Assembly (NCBI GenBank): GCA_000438155.1
Contig: FR902961.1
Span: 1-29,849 of the forward strand
Source: Firmicutes bacterium CAG:95
Lineage (GTDB): Bacteria; Bacillota; Clostridia; Lachnospirales; Lachnospiraceae
Direction of reading: 5' to 3'
Length of the DNA: 29,849 bases
The position numbers and the translations under genes are program-made. Shown here in pieces: positions 15,776 to 22,902 of this stretch. The stretch's first letter is position 1. Each line of letters begins with the position of its first letter. The notes under the pieces were generated by a model. The model had not been told where the DNA came from and ran no database searches. It saw only the letters and a list, made by a program, of their open reading frames with translations.

Positions 15776-16990
15776 ATGCCAATCATTGTAATAGATCCAG
15801 GTCACGGTGGCGAGAACCGCGGCGGGGAATATGGTGAATTTGTAGAAAAAGAAATCAATCCGATTGTAGCGCAGGCTATGAAAGAGCATCTGGAAAAATT
15901 TGAGGATGTTACTGTTTTCCTGACGCATGAAGTGGACATGGATATGACGATCAAGGACCGTGTTGCCTATGCCAAAGAAAAGAATGCTGATTTTCTGTAT
16001 TGCCTTCACTTCAACCTGTCCGTCAACCACAATTTATACGGTGCGGAGGTGTGGGTTCCGTCCCGTGGAGAATTATACAGCAAGGGATTTACTTTTGCAG
16101 AGATTGAAATGCAGGAGCTTACTGACATGGGATTATTTTCGCGTGGTATAAAGACTAGATTAAATGATCGCGGAACTGATTATTACGGAATCTTGAGGTA
16201 TGCAGCGGAAATGGATGTTCCCTGTGCGCTGATTGAGCACTGTCACCTGGATCATGCAAAGGATGCCTTTGCTGTGGCCGATGGAGAAGAATCGTTAAAA
16301 GCACTGGGAATCCGCGATGCCGAAGCCGTTGCAAAATATTTTGGTTTAAAATCTGAAGAGTTGGGAATTGATTACTCCGGTTATCCGGTTTCTCAGATTC
16401 CGGTTCCTGCCGATATTGCAAGGCCTGATGAAACTGAGCCGGAAGTAAATGAAATCGAACTTACATCTATGGATCAGGAAACCGGCATGGCAACGATTCG
16501 CATGACCGCTTCGGACAGTGACAGCTATATCCAATACTATGCCGTGAGTACCGATGGAGGTAATACCTATTCGGAATTACTGGAGTGGCCGCGTCCGGAG
16601 CAATGGGACGTCTCAGCTATGGAATATACCTTTACATTTCAGCTTCCGTTTGATACCGCGGTGGAGCTGCGTACCATGGCATACAATGAATATGATAAAT
16701 TTACAGAAAGCAATACGATCGGGGTTGGAACCATTGAGGATCCGGAACGCCTTCGTCAGGAAATGCAGCAGCAAAAAGCAGAAGAGCTTTTAGAAAAGCA
16801 ACAGACCTATACCGAAGTTACTGCCGAAGCCTTTGCCGGCCACACAGATCCGGTATCGGCTGCAAAACCGACCGGATATTCCATCGGAATCATGGTTTCG
16901 ATTGCCGGAATTGTACTTCTGATGCTGATTCTGCTTATGGTGTTGATCAGAAACCTGCGTGGATTATTACGATATAAAAAGCGAAAATAA
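15776..16990 (+). CDS. N-acetylmuramoyl-L-alanine amidase (amidase_3) with C-terminal membrane anchor
   Basis: A zinc amidase that would cut the bond between muramic acid and the stem peptide of peptidoglycan. The amidase_3 domain (about 1-195) shows the expected metal ligands His10 (DPGHGG), Glu24 and His78 (LHFN), and the catalytic Glu154 (ALIEHCHL). A beta-rich Ig/Fn3-like domain follows (about 222-322), then a Glu/Gln-rich helix (330-350) and a membrane helix (about 369-391) with a strongly basic end (RYKKRK). There is no N-terminal signal peptide, and an in-frame stop (15770-15772) just before the ATG rules out a longer start. GGAGAG precedes the ATG. Its last 44 bases overlap the end of the opposing ylbJ-like gene. 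Confidence 0.87.
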   Translation: MPIIVIDPGHGGENRGGEYGEFVEKEINPIVAQAMKEHLEKFEDVTVFLTHEVDMDMTIKDRVAYAKEKNADFLYCLHFNLSVNHNLYGAEVWVPSRGELYSKGFTFAEIEMQELTDMGLFSRGIKTRLNDRGTDYYGILRYAAEMDVPCALIEHCHLDHAKDAFAVADGEESLKALGIRDAEAVAKYFGLKSEELGIDYSGYPVSQIPVPADIARPDETEPEVNEIELTSMDQETGMATIRMTASDSDSYIQYYAVSTDGGNTYSELLEWPRPEQWDVSAMEYTFTFQLPFDTAVELRTMAYNEYDKFTESNTIGVGTIEDPERLRQEMQQQKAEELLEKQQTYTEVTAEAFAGHTDPVSAAKPTGYSIGIMVSIAGIVLLMLILLMVLIRNLRGLLRYKKRK

Positions 16991-17837
16991 GTACGGTCTG
17001 GATCAGCTTATGCATCAGATAAACCGGAAGGGACAGCCCTGCATTTTTTAAGATTGAGCCTGCCTGCAGAATAAACGAAAGACCACCAAGGGGAAGCAGT
17101 GCAAGTACACAAAGCGGTGGATAGGCACTCATTTTTGCAATTCCTCCCGTAATTTCAAGCAGACAACACAAAAAGGACTGGAGAAACGAAAGTGGCAGCC
17201 GGATCGCCAAGGGAAAATGACCAATCAGACGGATGAAGAGCTCCGGCAGGATATAGAGTGTCTGCAGCAGAATCAGGTAGCCCCCGAGTCTTGTAATTGA
17301 TGCGATGGCCTGCTGAATGGAAGCATCAATTGCATTCAGTAAACTCACATGGGAGCCTGAAGGCAATTTCTGAAAGTCACAGGATTGGTAGGTAGTTTTT
17401 CGTAAGAACAGCCCATACAGCAGAGGGATCCCATACATAACAGCAAGATAAGGCAGTTTATTTGTAATTCCAAGGGTGGGCAGCACATAGGAACAGAAAT
17501 AAACCGGCCCCATATTATTGGTAAAGGCACACAGGTATTCAGCCTCCTTTTGAGTGATCTGCTTTTCTTCATACATGGTGCATGCTGTCAGGGCTCCCAT
17601 CGGAAAGCCACAGAAGAATCCGACGAGAGTCCCATAGACACCCGCCGACGGGAAACAGGAAGTCAGATTCATGCGGATGATCACTCCGGAAATTACCATA
17701 AAAGGAAATAGTGTTGGCAGGATCTTAAGAAACCAGAGCAAGAGGGCATCCCTGGCGTATCCGATACAGGCTGTCGGCTCTGTCAGGATACATATTGCCA
17801 GAAACATAAAAAATAGAAAAGAAAAGAAACGTTTCAT
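16947..17837 (-). CDS. ylbJ: YlbJ-like sporulation integral membrane protein
   Basis: A 296-residue polytopic membrane protein, about eight helices, of the YlbJ/nucleoside-recognition (Gate) type. Visible features are the early LLLWFLKILPTLFPFMVISG segment, a GFFCGFPMGA motif (about 78-87) and the later LEITGGIAKMS motif, all typical of YlbJ. In Bacillus ylbJ is made in the mother cell under sigma-E and is needed for heat-resistant spores. ATG at 17837 has AGGA 7 bases upstream on the minus strand; an upstream TTG (17852) would overlap that site and is rejected. The sigma-E-like promoter at 17868-17896 supports the assignment. Its 3' end overlaps the amidase gene tail to tail. In Bacillus ylbJ also lies next to rsmD-coaD. 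Confidence 0.82.
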   Translation of the reverse strand: MKRFFSFLFFMFLAICILTEPTACIGYARDALLLWFLKILPTLFPFMVISGVIIRMNLTSCFPSAGVYGTLVGFFCGFPMGALTACTMYEEKQITQKEAEYLCAFTNNMGPVYFCSYVLPTLGITNKLPYLAVMYGIPLLYGLFLRKTTYQSCDFQKLPSGSHVSLLNAIDASIQQAIASITRLGGYLILLQTLYILPELFIRLIGHFPLAIRLPLSFLQSFLCCLLEITGGIAKMSAYPPLCVLALLPLGGLSFILQAGSILKNAGLSLPVYLMHKLIQTVLIFAFYIVIIHAGF

Positions 17838-17867
17838 TTCCGAATCCTGCAAGGTGTGTTATGCTAT

Positions 17868-17896
17868 TACATATGCACATTTTGTAAAAGATATGC
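17868..17896 (-). promoter_or_regulatory. Sigma-E-like sporulation promoter for ylbJ
   Basis: On the minus strand GCATATC (17890-17896) is followed after 14 bases by CATATGTA (17868-17875). The Bacillus sigma-E consensus is about GHATATT, 13-15 bases, CATACAHT; the -35 matches 6 of 7 positions and the CATA half of the -10 is intact. Transcription would start about 20-25 bases before the ylbJ ATG. The match is by eye only. Confidence 0.5.
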
Positions 17897-17927
17897 AGCA
17901 ATCATTTCTATAGGGCGGACGCCCGAC

Positions 17928-17957
17928 ATGAAATAAGTAAGGCTGAACTGTTATTAT
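17928..17957 (+). promoter_or_regulatory. Possible sigma-A promoter for the HAD phosphatase gene
   Basis: ATGAAA (17928-17933) and TATTAT (17952-17957) are 18 bases apart and lie 37 bases before the ATG at 17994. The -10 is good and the -35 is fair. Just upstream a small GGGC/GCCC hairpin (17913-17924) sits between the two divergent promoters. Confidence 0.35.
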
Positions 17958-17993
17958 GTGGAAATGAAATTGTAAGGAACAGGAGTACAACAG

Positions 17994-18668
17994 ATGTTAA
18001 AGAATATAAATGCCGTTTTATTTGATCTGGATGGATCGCTTGTGGATTCCATGTGGATCTGGAAGGATATTGACCGCGAGTATTTAGGAAGGTTTAACAT
18101 TCCGCTTCCGGAGGATCTGCAGTCCAGCATTGAGGGAATGTCGTTTTCGGAGACTGCCGTTTACTTTAAAGAACATTTTCCCATTCCGGACAGCATTGAA
18201 CAGATGAAGTCGGACTGGACGCAGATGGCAAGGGATAAATACCTGCATGAGGTTCCGTTAAAGAACGGGGCTGACCGCTTTATTACTTACTGTGCAGATC
18301 ACGATATCCGGCTTGGGATTGCCACCAGTAACGAACGTTCCCTTGTCGAGGGGGTTCTTCAATCCCTTGGAGTATCCCGCTACTTTACCTGTATCGTGAC
18401 CGGATGTGAAGTAAAAAGGGGAAAGCCATCTCCGGATGTTTATTTAGAAGCTGCCAGACAATGTGGTGTAGCACCTGAAAGCTGCCTTGTGTTTGAGGAT
18501 ATTATCCCCGGAATCCAGGCAGGGAAAGCCGCCAATATGAAGGTCTGTGCCGTACACGATCTGTATTCCCTGCATCAGACAAGGGAAAAGCAGGAGCTTG
18601 CAGATTTTTATATTTACGATTATGAGGATGTGATGAAGCTGTTGGATCAGACTTCTACGGGAAATTAG
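17994..18668 (+). CDS. HAD-superfamily hydrolase, phosphoglycolate/beta-phosphoglucomutase-like
   Basis: A 224-residue haloacid dehalogenase-type phosphatase with an alpha-helical cap of subclass I. Motif I is FDLDGSLVDS with the nucleophile Asp11 and acid/base Asp13, motif II is the ATSN segment at 110-113, the conserved Lys is 144 in KRGKPSPDVYL, and motif III is FEDIIPGIQAG with Glu168 and Asp169. The cap spans about residues 18-90. The substrate cannot be read from sequence; family relatives act on sugar phosphates or phosphoglycolate. AGGAG precedes the ATG by 8 bases. It starts a small + strand group after the ylbJ divergent region. Confidence 0.88.
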   Translation: MLKNINAVLFDLDGSLVDSMWIWKDIDREYLGRFNIPLPEDLQSSIEGMSFSETAVYFKEHFPIPDSIEQMKSDWTQMARDKYLHEVPLKNGADRFITYCADHDIRLGIATSNERSLVEGVLQSLGVSRYFTCIVTGCEVKRGKPSPDVYLEAARQCGVAPESCLVFEDIIPGIQAGKAANMKVCAVHDLYSLHQTREKQELADFYIYDYEDVMKLLDQTSTGN

Positions 18669-18729
18669 TGATAGAATGTGGAAGTGGAACCATGAACAGC
18701 TTAATTCGTTATGTACGAGGAGGAAACAT

Positions 18730-19296
18730 ATGAGAGCCGTTAAAGGAACGTTTGGATATCTTGAAAAAAAGAAACGGAATGCCATTCTATGGACGATTCT
18801 CTGCTTTGGCATTTCACTGGCTGTTTTTCTGGCCGGCTACCTGACAACCGGAACCAGGAAGAATCTGTTAACCGTAGTTGCAGTTCTGGGATGCCTTCCG
18901 GCATGCAAAAGCATTGTCAATCTGATTATGCTCTGCCGTGCGAAAGGGTGCAGCAGGGAAGCCTATGAGCAGATCAGGCCCTGTGAAGGACGTCTGATTG
19001 GCATGTGTGACCTTTATTTTACTTCCTATCAGAAGAATTTTCCGATCAGTCATATGGTTGTAGATGGGAAAGTTATTCTTGGTTTTTCTGAGAATGAGAA
19101 GTGTGATCTGGATGCAGCAATTGCACATTTACAGACTATGCTGAAACAGGGCGGCTTCAAGGACTATACCATTACCTTAACAAAAGACCTTAAGAAATAC
19201 TGTGAACAGTTAAAGAACCGTTCCGAAGCACAGCCGGAGCGGAATCCTGAAAAGGAAGATGAGGTCCGTGTATTATTCTATGAAATTACCTTATAA
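18730..19296 (+). CDS. Hypothetical membrane protein with two helices, 188 aa
   Basis: I do not recognise the family. Two adjacent membrane helices (about residues 18-40 and 46-68) follow a basic N-terminus, so both ends should be cytoplasmic. The remaining 120 residues look like a folded soluble domain (CDLYFTSYQKNFPISHMVVDGKV followed by a long helix), with an acidic, charged end and a final VRVLFYEITL strand. The ATG at 18730 is chosen because GGAGG lies 6 bases upstream; an in-frame ATG at 18676 lacks a ribosome site. It follows the HAD gene by about 60 bases and may share its transcript. No enzyme motif is visible. Confidence 0.75.
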   Translation: MRAVKGTFGYLEKKKRNAILWTILCFGISLAVFLAGYLTTGTRKNLLTVVAVLGCLPACKSIVNLIMLCRAKGCSREAYEQIRPCEGRLIGMCDLYFTSYQKNFPISHMVVDGKVILGFSENEKCDLDAAIAHLQTMLKQGGFKDYTITLTKDLKKYCEQLKNRSEAQPERNPEKEDEVRVLFYEITL

Positions 19297-19408
19297 CTTT
19301 GGATGATTTATGAATCCTTATCGCTTGAATGCAAGCATTCATCGTCCATACTGCCATAATTTGCATGGCTCTGAATAGTTACAAATCACAGAAAAACAGG
19401 AAACCGAC

Positions 19409-20386
19409 ATGAGGGAATATCAGATTGGGGAAAAGGAAGCCGGACAGACACTGCTTAAATTCCTGCAGAAATATCTGCCACTGGCACCTTCTTCCTTTTT
19501 CTACAAAATGCTTCGTAAAAAGAATATCAAATACAATAAGCAGAAGGCCGAAGGAAAAGAAAAGCTGAAGGCAGGAGATACGATCCAGTTTTATCTCTCT
19601 GATGAAACCTTAAACAATTTTCAAAAGGAGAGTTCTCATAAAACCTCTTCCTATAGGAAAGCCTTTGAGGTTCTTAAGGGCATTCTGATTGTTTATGAAG
19701 ATGACCATATTCTTATTTTAAATAAGCCCTTTGGTATTCTCACCCAGAAGGCTTCCGATCAGGATCTTTCCTTAAATGAATGGCTGATTGGTTATCTGCT
19801 ACATAAAGGAGAGCTTTCGGAAGAGGATTTGCAGACCTTTCATCCATCGGTATGCAACAGGCTTGACCGGAATACCTGCGGACTCGTTTTATGTTCCAAA
19901 ACCATAAAAGGCGGACAGGTGTTGAGTAAATGGATCCGTTCCCGGGATGTCCGGAAATTTTATCATCTGTTCGTAAAGGGGACCGGGCTGCAGAAAGAAT
20001 GCTTAAAAGGGTATTTGAAGAAGGATGCTAAAACGAATCGTGTTTCCGTATGCCGGGACGATACCAGTGGAGATTACATTGAAACCAGATATGAACCACT
20101 TGCAGAATATGGGGATAAGACCCTTGTGGAAGTGGAACTGATTACCGGAAAGACCCATCAGATCCGTGCCCATATGGCATCCATCGGACACCCTCTGCTT
20201 GGTGATTACAAATATGGAGATCGTGAATTTAACGATCGATACAGGAAAAAGCTTGGTATCCAGAGCCAGATGCTCTGTGCCTGCCGGCTGGAATTTCCAG
20301 AATGTGAAGATGCTTTTCCGGATTTAAGCAGCCGGATCCTGACCATTCCGGAACCGGAGCTGTTCGAAAAATTAAAATTCATGTAA
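19409..20386 (+). CDS. RluA-family pseudouridine synthase
   Basis: Converts specific uridines of 23S rRNA (or tRNA) to pseudouridine. A short S4-like RNA-binding region (about 1-62) is followed by the catalytic domain with the active-site Asp153 in CNRLDRNTCGLVL, and the C-terminal motif GKTHQIRAHMASIGHPLLGD. At 325 residues it fits the RluC/RluD branch, but the target position cannot be inferred. AGGA lies 7 bases before the ATG. The 112-base gap upstream contains a 6-bp palindrome GAATGC-AA-GCATTC at about 19328-19341 without a T-run, of unknown meaning. Confidence 0.92.
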   Translation: MREYQIGEKEAGQTLLKFLQKYLPLAPSSFFYKMLRKKNIKYNKQKAEGKEKLKAGDTIQFYLSDETLNNFQKESSHKTSSYRKAFEVLKGILIVYEDDHILILNKPFGILTQKASDQDLSLNEWLIGYLLHKGELSEEDLQTFHPSVCNRLDRNTCGLVLCSKTIKGGQVLSKWIRSRDVRKFYHLFVKGTGLQKECLKGYLKKDAKTNRVSVCRDDTSGDYIETRYEPLAEYGDKTLVEVELITGKTHQIRAHMASIGHPLLGDYKYGDREFNDRYRKKLGIQSQMLCACRLEFPECEDAFPDLSSRILTIPEPELFEKLKFM

Positions 20387-20441
20387 TGAAATAGAAATGG
20401 TATTCTAAGCCAACCCTGTTACCAGAAAGGAAGAATGACCG

Positions 20442-20990
20442 ATGTCAACCTGGAATTCCAGAGGGCTTCGAGGATCTACCCTCGAGGATATGATCAACCG
20501 GACGAACGAGCGGTACTTAGAGAGCGGACTGGCTCTGATCCAGAAAATTCCGACTCCGATTACCCCGATTAATATTGATAAGAATACCAGACACATTACC
20601 TTAGCCTATTTTGACCAGAAAAGTACAGTAGACTATATCGGTGCGGTGCAGGGAATTCCGGTCTGCTTCGATGCCAAGGAATGCGCCGTGGATCGTTTTG
20701 CACTTCAGAATATCCATGAGCATCAGGTGAAATTTATGGAGAACTTCGAAAAACAGGGGGGGATTTCCTTTTTTCTCATTTATTATACTCACCGGGATGA
20801 GTTCTTTTATCTGCCCTACGAGATTTTCCGTTTTTTCTGGGATCGTTCCCTGGCAGGTGGTCGCAAAAGCTTTCTTTATGAAGAAATGAACCCGGATTAC
20901 CGTCTTCCAAGGAAGCATGGTGTATTAGTGCCATACCTTGACATCCTGCAGAAGGATCTGGAAGAACGGGAGTTGACAAATGAATCATAG
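20442..20990 (+). CDS. recU: Holliday junction resolvase RecU
   Basis: RecU cuts four-way DNA junctions during recombination and repair and is the Firmicute counterpart of RuvC. The product (182 aa) lines up with RecU by RGLRGSTLEDMINRTNERYL (7-26), the KIPTPI motif (35-40), TVDYIG with Asp64, the active-site strand CFDAKE with Asp77 and Lys79, and LQNIHEHQVKFM followed by EKQGG. The PD-(D/E)xK residue usually Glu is Asp here, a conservative change. It lacks the 20-odd residue N-terminal extension of the Bacillus protein. AGAAAGGAAG lies 8 bases before the ATG. In Bacillus recU is next to ponA; here it precedes the histidine operon, whose -35 box lies inside its last codons. Confidence 0.9.
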   Translation: MSTWNSRGLRGSTLEDMINRTNERYLESGLALIQKIPTPITPINIDKNTRHITLAYFDQKSTVDYIGAVQGIPVCFDAKECAVDRFALQNIHEHQVKFMENFEKQGGISFFLIYYTHRDEFFYLPYEIFRFFWDRSLAGGRKSFLYEEMNPDYRLPRKHGVLVPYLDILQKDLEERELTNES

Positions 20991-21001
20991 TCTCGTATAC
21001 T
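20973..21001 (+). promoter_or_regulatory. Near-consensus sigma-A promoter of the histidine operon
   Basis: TTGACA (20973-20978, perfect) and TATACT (20996-21001) are exactly 17 bases apart. The -35 lies within the 3' end of recU and the -10 just after its stop. Transcription would start near 21008, giving a leader of about 85 bases before hisZ, too short for a T-box riboswitch. Confidence 0.8.
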
Positions 21002-21007
21002 AACAGT

Positions 21008-21055
21008 AATTTAGCGTGCTAATCAATTATCACGTTACTATATTAAAGTACACAT
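21008..21055 (+). promoter_or_regulatory. Imperfect inverted repeat in the hisZ leader
   Basis: AGTAA-TTTAG-CGTG near 21005-21018 faces CACGTTACT near 21031-21039, an interrupted dyad in an A/T-rich leader just after the promoter. It could be a repressor site or a weak hairpin. No T-run follows, so it is not a terminator. Confidence 0.3.
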
Positions 21056-21091
21056 TGTTTACAGCAGCATATAAAGTAAAGGGAAAGCATT

Positions 21092-22219
21092 ATGAAAAAC
21101 ATACTATTGCATACACCGGAAGGTGTCCGTGATATTTATGGAAATGAATTGGCCGGCAAGGAGCATATCGAACAGGTCATTGGCAGGAAGCTAAGCAGCT
21201 TTGGGTACGAAAGTATTGAGACACCGACCTTCGAATTTTTTGACGTATTTTCCAAGGAGATCGGTACAACCCCCTCCAAGGAACTGTACAAATTCTTTGA
21301 TAAAGAAGGAAATACTCTTGTTTTAAGACCGGACTTTACCCCATCCATTGCACGGTGTGCAGCGAAATACTATATGGATGAGACACAGCCAATCCGCTTT
21401 TGCTATAAAGGAAATACCTTTATCAACGTCGGAAGCCTTCAGGGCAAGTTAAAGGAAATTACCCAGATGGGCGCAGAGCTTATGAACGATGATTCCGTCG
21501 AAGCTGATGCTGAAATGATTGCCCTGGTTGTGGAATCTTTATTACAGACAGGCTTAAAGGAATTCCAGTTAAGCATCGGAGAAGTAGAATACTTTAAAGG
21601 CCTTTGTGAGGAGGCTGGGTTATCCACAGAGACCGCAGAGGATCTTCGGGAGCTGATTTCCGGAAAGAACCTCTTCGGTGCAGAGGAGCTGTTAAAGGAA
21701 CGGAATGTCTGCATCGAAGAAAGGGAACGGCTGCTTAAGGTCTCGGACTTCTTCGGAGCGGTTGAGATTCTGGATGAAGCAGAAAACCAGGTACATAACG
21801 AGACCTCGAAACAGGCAGTTTTGCATCTTAAGAAATTATATGAAGTATTGAAGGCCTATGGCGTAGAAAAATATATATCCTTCGATCTTGGCATGCTCAG
21901 CAAATATCATTATTATACCGGCGTCATCTTTAAAGCCTTTTCTTATGGTGTCGGGGATGCGATTGTAAAGGGGGGCCGTTATGATAAGCTGCTTGGCTGC
22001 TTCGGAAAGAGTGCTCCGGCCATCGGATTTGCCGTTGTGATTGATGATCTGCTTTTATCCTTAGAGCGTCAGAACGGCACCTATCAGGAAAAGCCGGTCG
22101 TACAGAAGATCATCTATACCGAAAGTAATTATACGGAAAAACTGAAAACGGCACAGGCGCTTCGAAGCGAAGGCAAGCGCGTTGCCCTGATTCCTGAATC
22201 TGAAAGAACCGAGGTTTAA
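21092..22219 (+). CDS. hisZ: ATP phosphoribosyltransferase regulatory subunit HisZ
   Basis: HisZ is a catalytically inactive relative of histidyl-tRNA synthetase that binds and activates the short form of HisG, making it sensitive to histidine. The class II synthetase-like core is visible: TPEGVRDIYG at 8-17 and the motif 2-like LRPDFTPSIARC at 78-89, with the GLCEEAGL and GVGDAIVKGGRYDKL segments later. At 375 residues it is somewhat shorter than most HisZ, with a reduced C-terminal region. The start has AAAGGGAAA 6 or 7 bases upstream. First gene of the operon; hisG begins only three bases after its stop, consistent with the two subunits being made together. Confidence 0.93.
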   Translation: MKNILLHTPEGVRDIYGNELAGKEHIEQVIGRKLSSFGYESIETPTFEFFDVFSKEIGTTPSKELYKFFDKEGNTLVLRPDFTPSIARCAAKYYMDETQPIRFCYKGNTFINVGSLQGKLKEITQMGAELMNDDSVEADAEMIALVVESLLQTGLKEFQLSIGEVEYFKGLCEEAGLSTETAEDLRELISGKNLFGAEELLKERNVCIEERERLLKVSDFFGAVEILDEAENQVHNETSKQAVLHLKKLYEVLKAYGVEKYISFDLGMLSKYHYYTGVIFKAFSYGVGDAIVKGGRYDKLLGCFGKSAPAIGFAVVIDDLLLSLERQNGTYQEKPVVQKIIYTESNYTEKLKTAQALRSEGKRVALIPESERTEV

Positions 22220-22222
22220 ACC

Positions 22223-22876
22223 ATGAGTGAAGATCGTTATTTAACATTTGCGTTAGGCAAAGGAAGACTTGCCAATAAAACGCTGGATCTGTTAGAACAG
22301 ATCGGAATTACCTGCGAAGAAATGAAAGACAAGAATACCCGTAAGCTGATCTTTGTAAACGAAGAATTAAAACTGAAATTCTTCTTAAGCAAGGCGCTGG
22401 ATGTCCCTACTTATGTGGAATACGGGGCTGCGGACATCGGCGTGGTCGGAAAGGATACGATTCTGGAAGAAAACCGCCGTGTCTATGAAGTGCTGGATCT
22501 TGGCTTTGGCAAGTGCCGGATGTGCGTATGTGGACCGGCTTCTGCAAGGGAATTGTTACAGCATCATGAGCGGATCCGTGTTGCAAGCAAGTATCCGATT
22601 ATTGCCAAGGATTATTTTTATAACAAAAAGCATCAGACCGTAGATATCATCAAGCTGAACGGCTCTGTGGAGCTGGGACCGATTGTCGGTCTTTCCGATG
22701 TGATCGTGGATATTGTGGAAACCGGATCGACCCTACGGGAGAACGGTCTTGAGGTATTAGAAGAGATCTGTCCGTTATCTGCCAGAATGATTGTGAATCA
22801 GGTCAGCATGCAGATGGAATCGGAACGGATCAAGAATCTGATTTCCAAAATGAAAGCACTGTGTGAAAATAATTAA
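22223..22876 (+). CDS. hisG: ATP phosphoribosyltransferase, short form
   Basis: Catalyses the first committed step of histidine synthesis, condensing ATP with PRPP. At 217 residues it is the short HisG lacking the C-terminal regulatory domain, which is why hisZ is needed. Motifs include ALGKGRL (10-16), the YGAADIGVVGKD segment (67-78) and the PRPP loop DIVETGSTLREN (163-174). GAGG within the end of hisZ serves as ribosome site. Its stop overlaps a possible upstream hisD start. Confidence 0.96.
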   Translation: MSEDRYLTFALGKGRLANKTLDLLEQIGITCEEMKDKNTRKLIFVNEELKLKFFLSKALDVPTYVEYGAADIGVVGKDTILEENRRVYEVLDLGFGKCRMCVCGPASARELLQHHERIRVASKYPIIAKDYFYNKKHQTVDIIKLNGSVELGPIVGLSDVIVDIVETGSTLRENGLEVLEEICPLSARMIVNQVSMQMESERIKNLISKMKALCENN

Positions 22877-22902
22877 TGGAAGTACCAATGGAGGATAGAA
22901 TA

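Noticed and set aside
15125..16030. A 301-codon open frame on the minus strand
   Set aside because: It runs antisense across two well-supported genes and through the 13-bp hairpin; its translation is rich in His, Ile, Phe and Cys with no family pattern.
21008..21091. T-box or His leader-peptide attenuator ahead of hisZ
   Set aside because: The leader is only about 85 bases, has no T-box sequence, no run of His codons and no terminator hairpin with T-tail.
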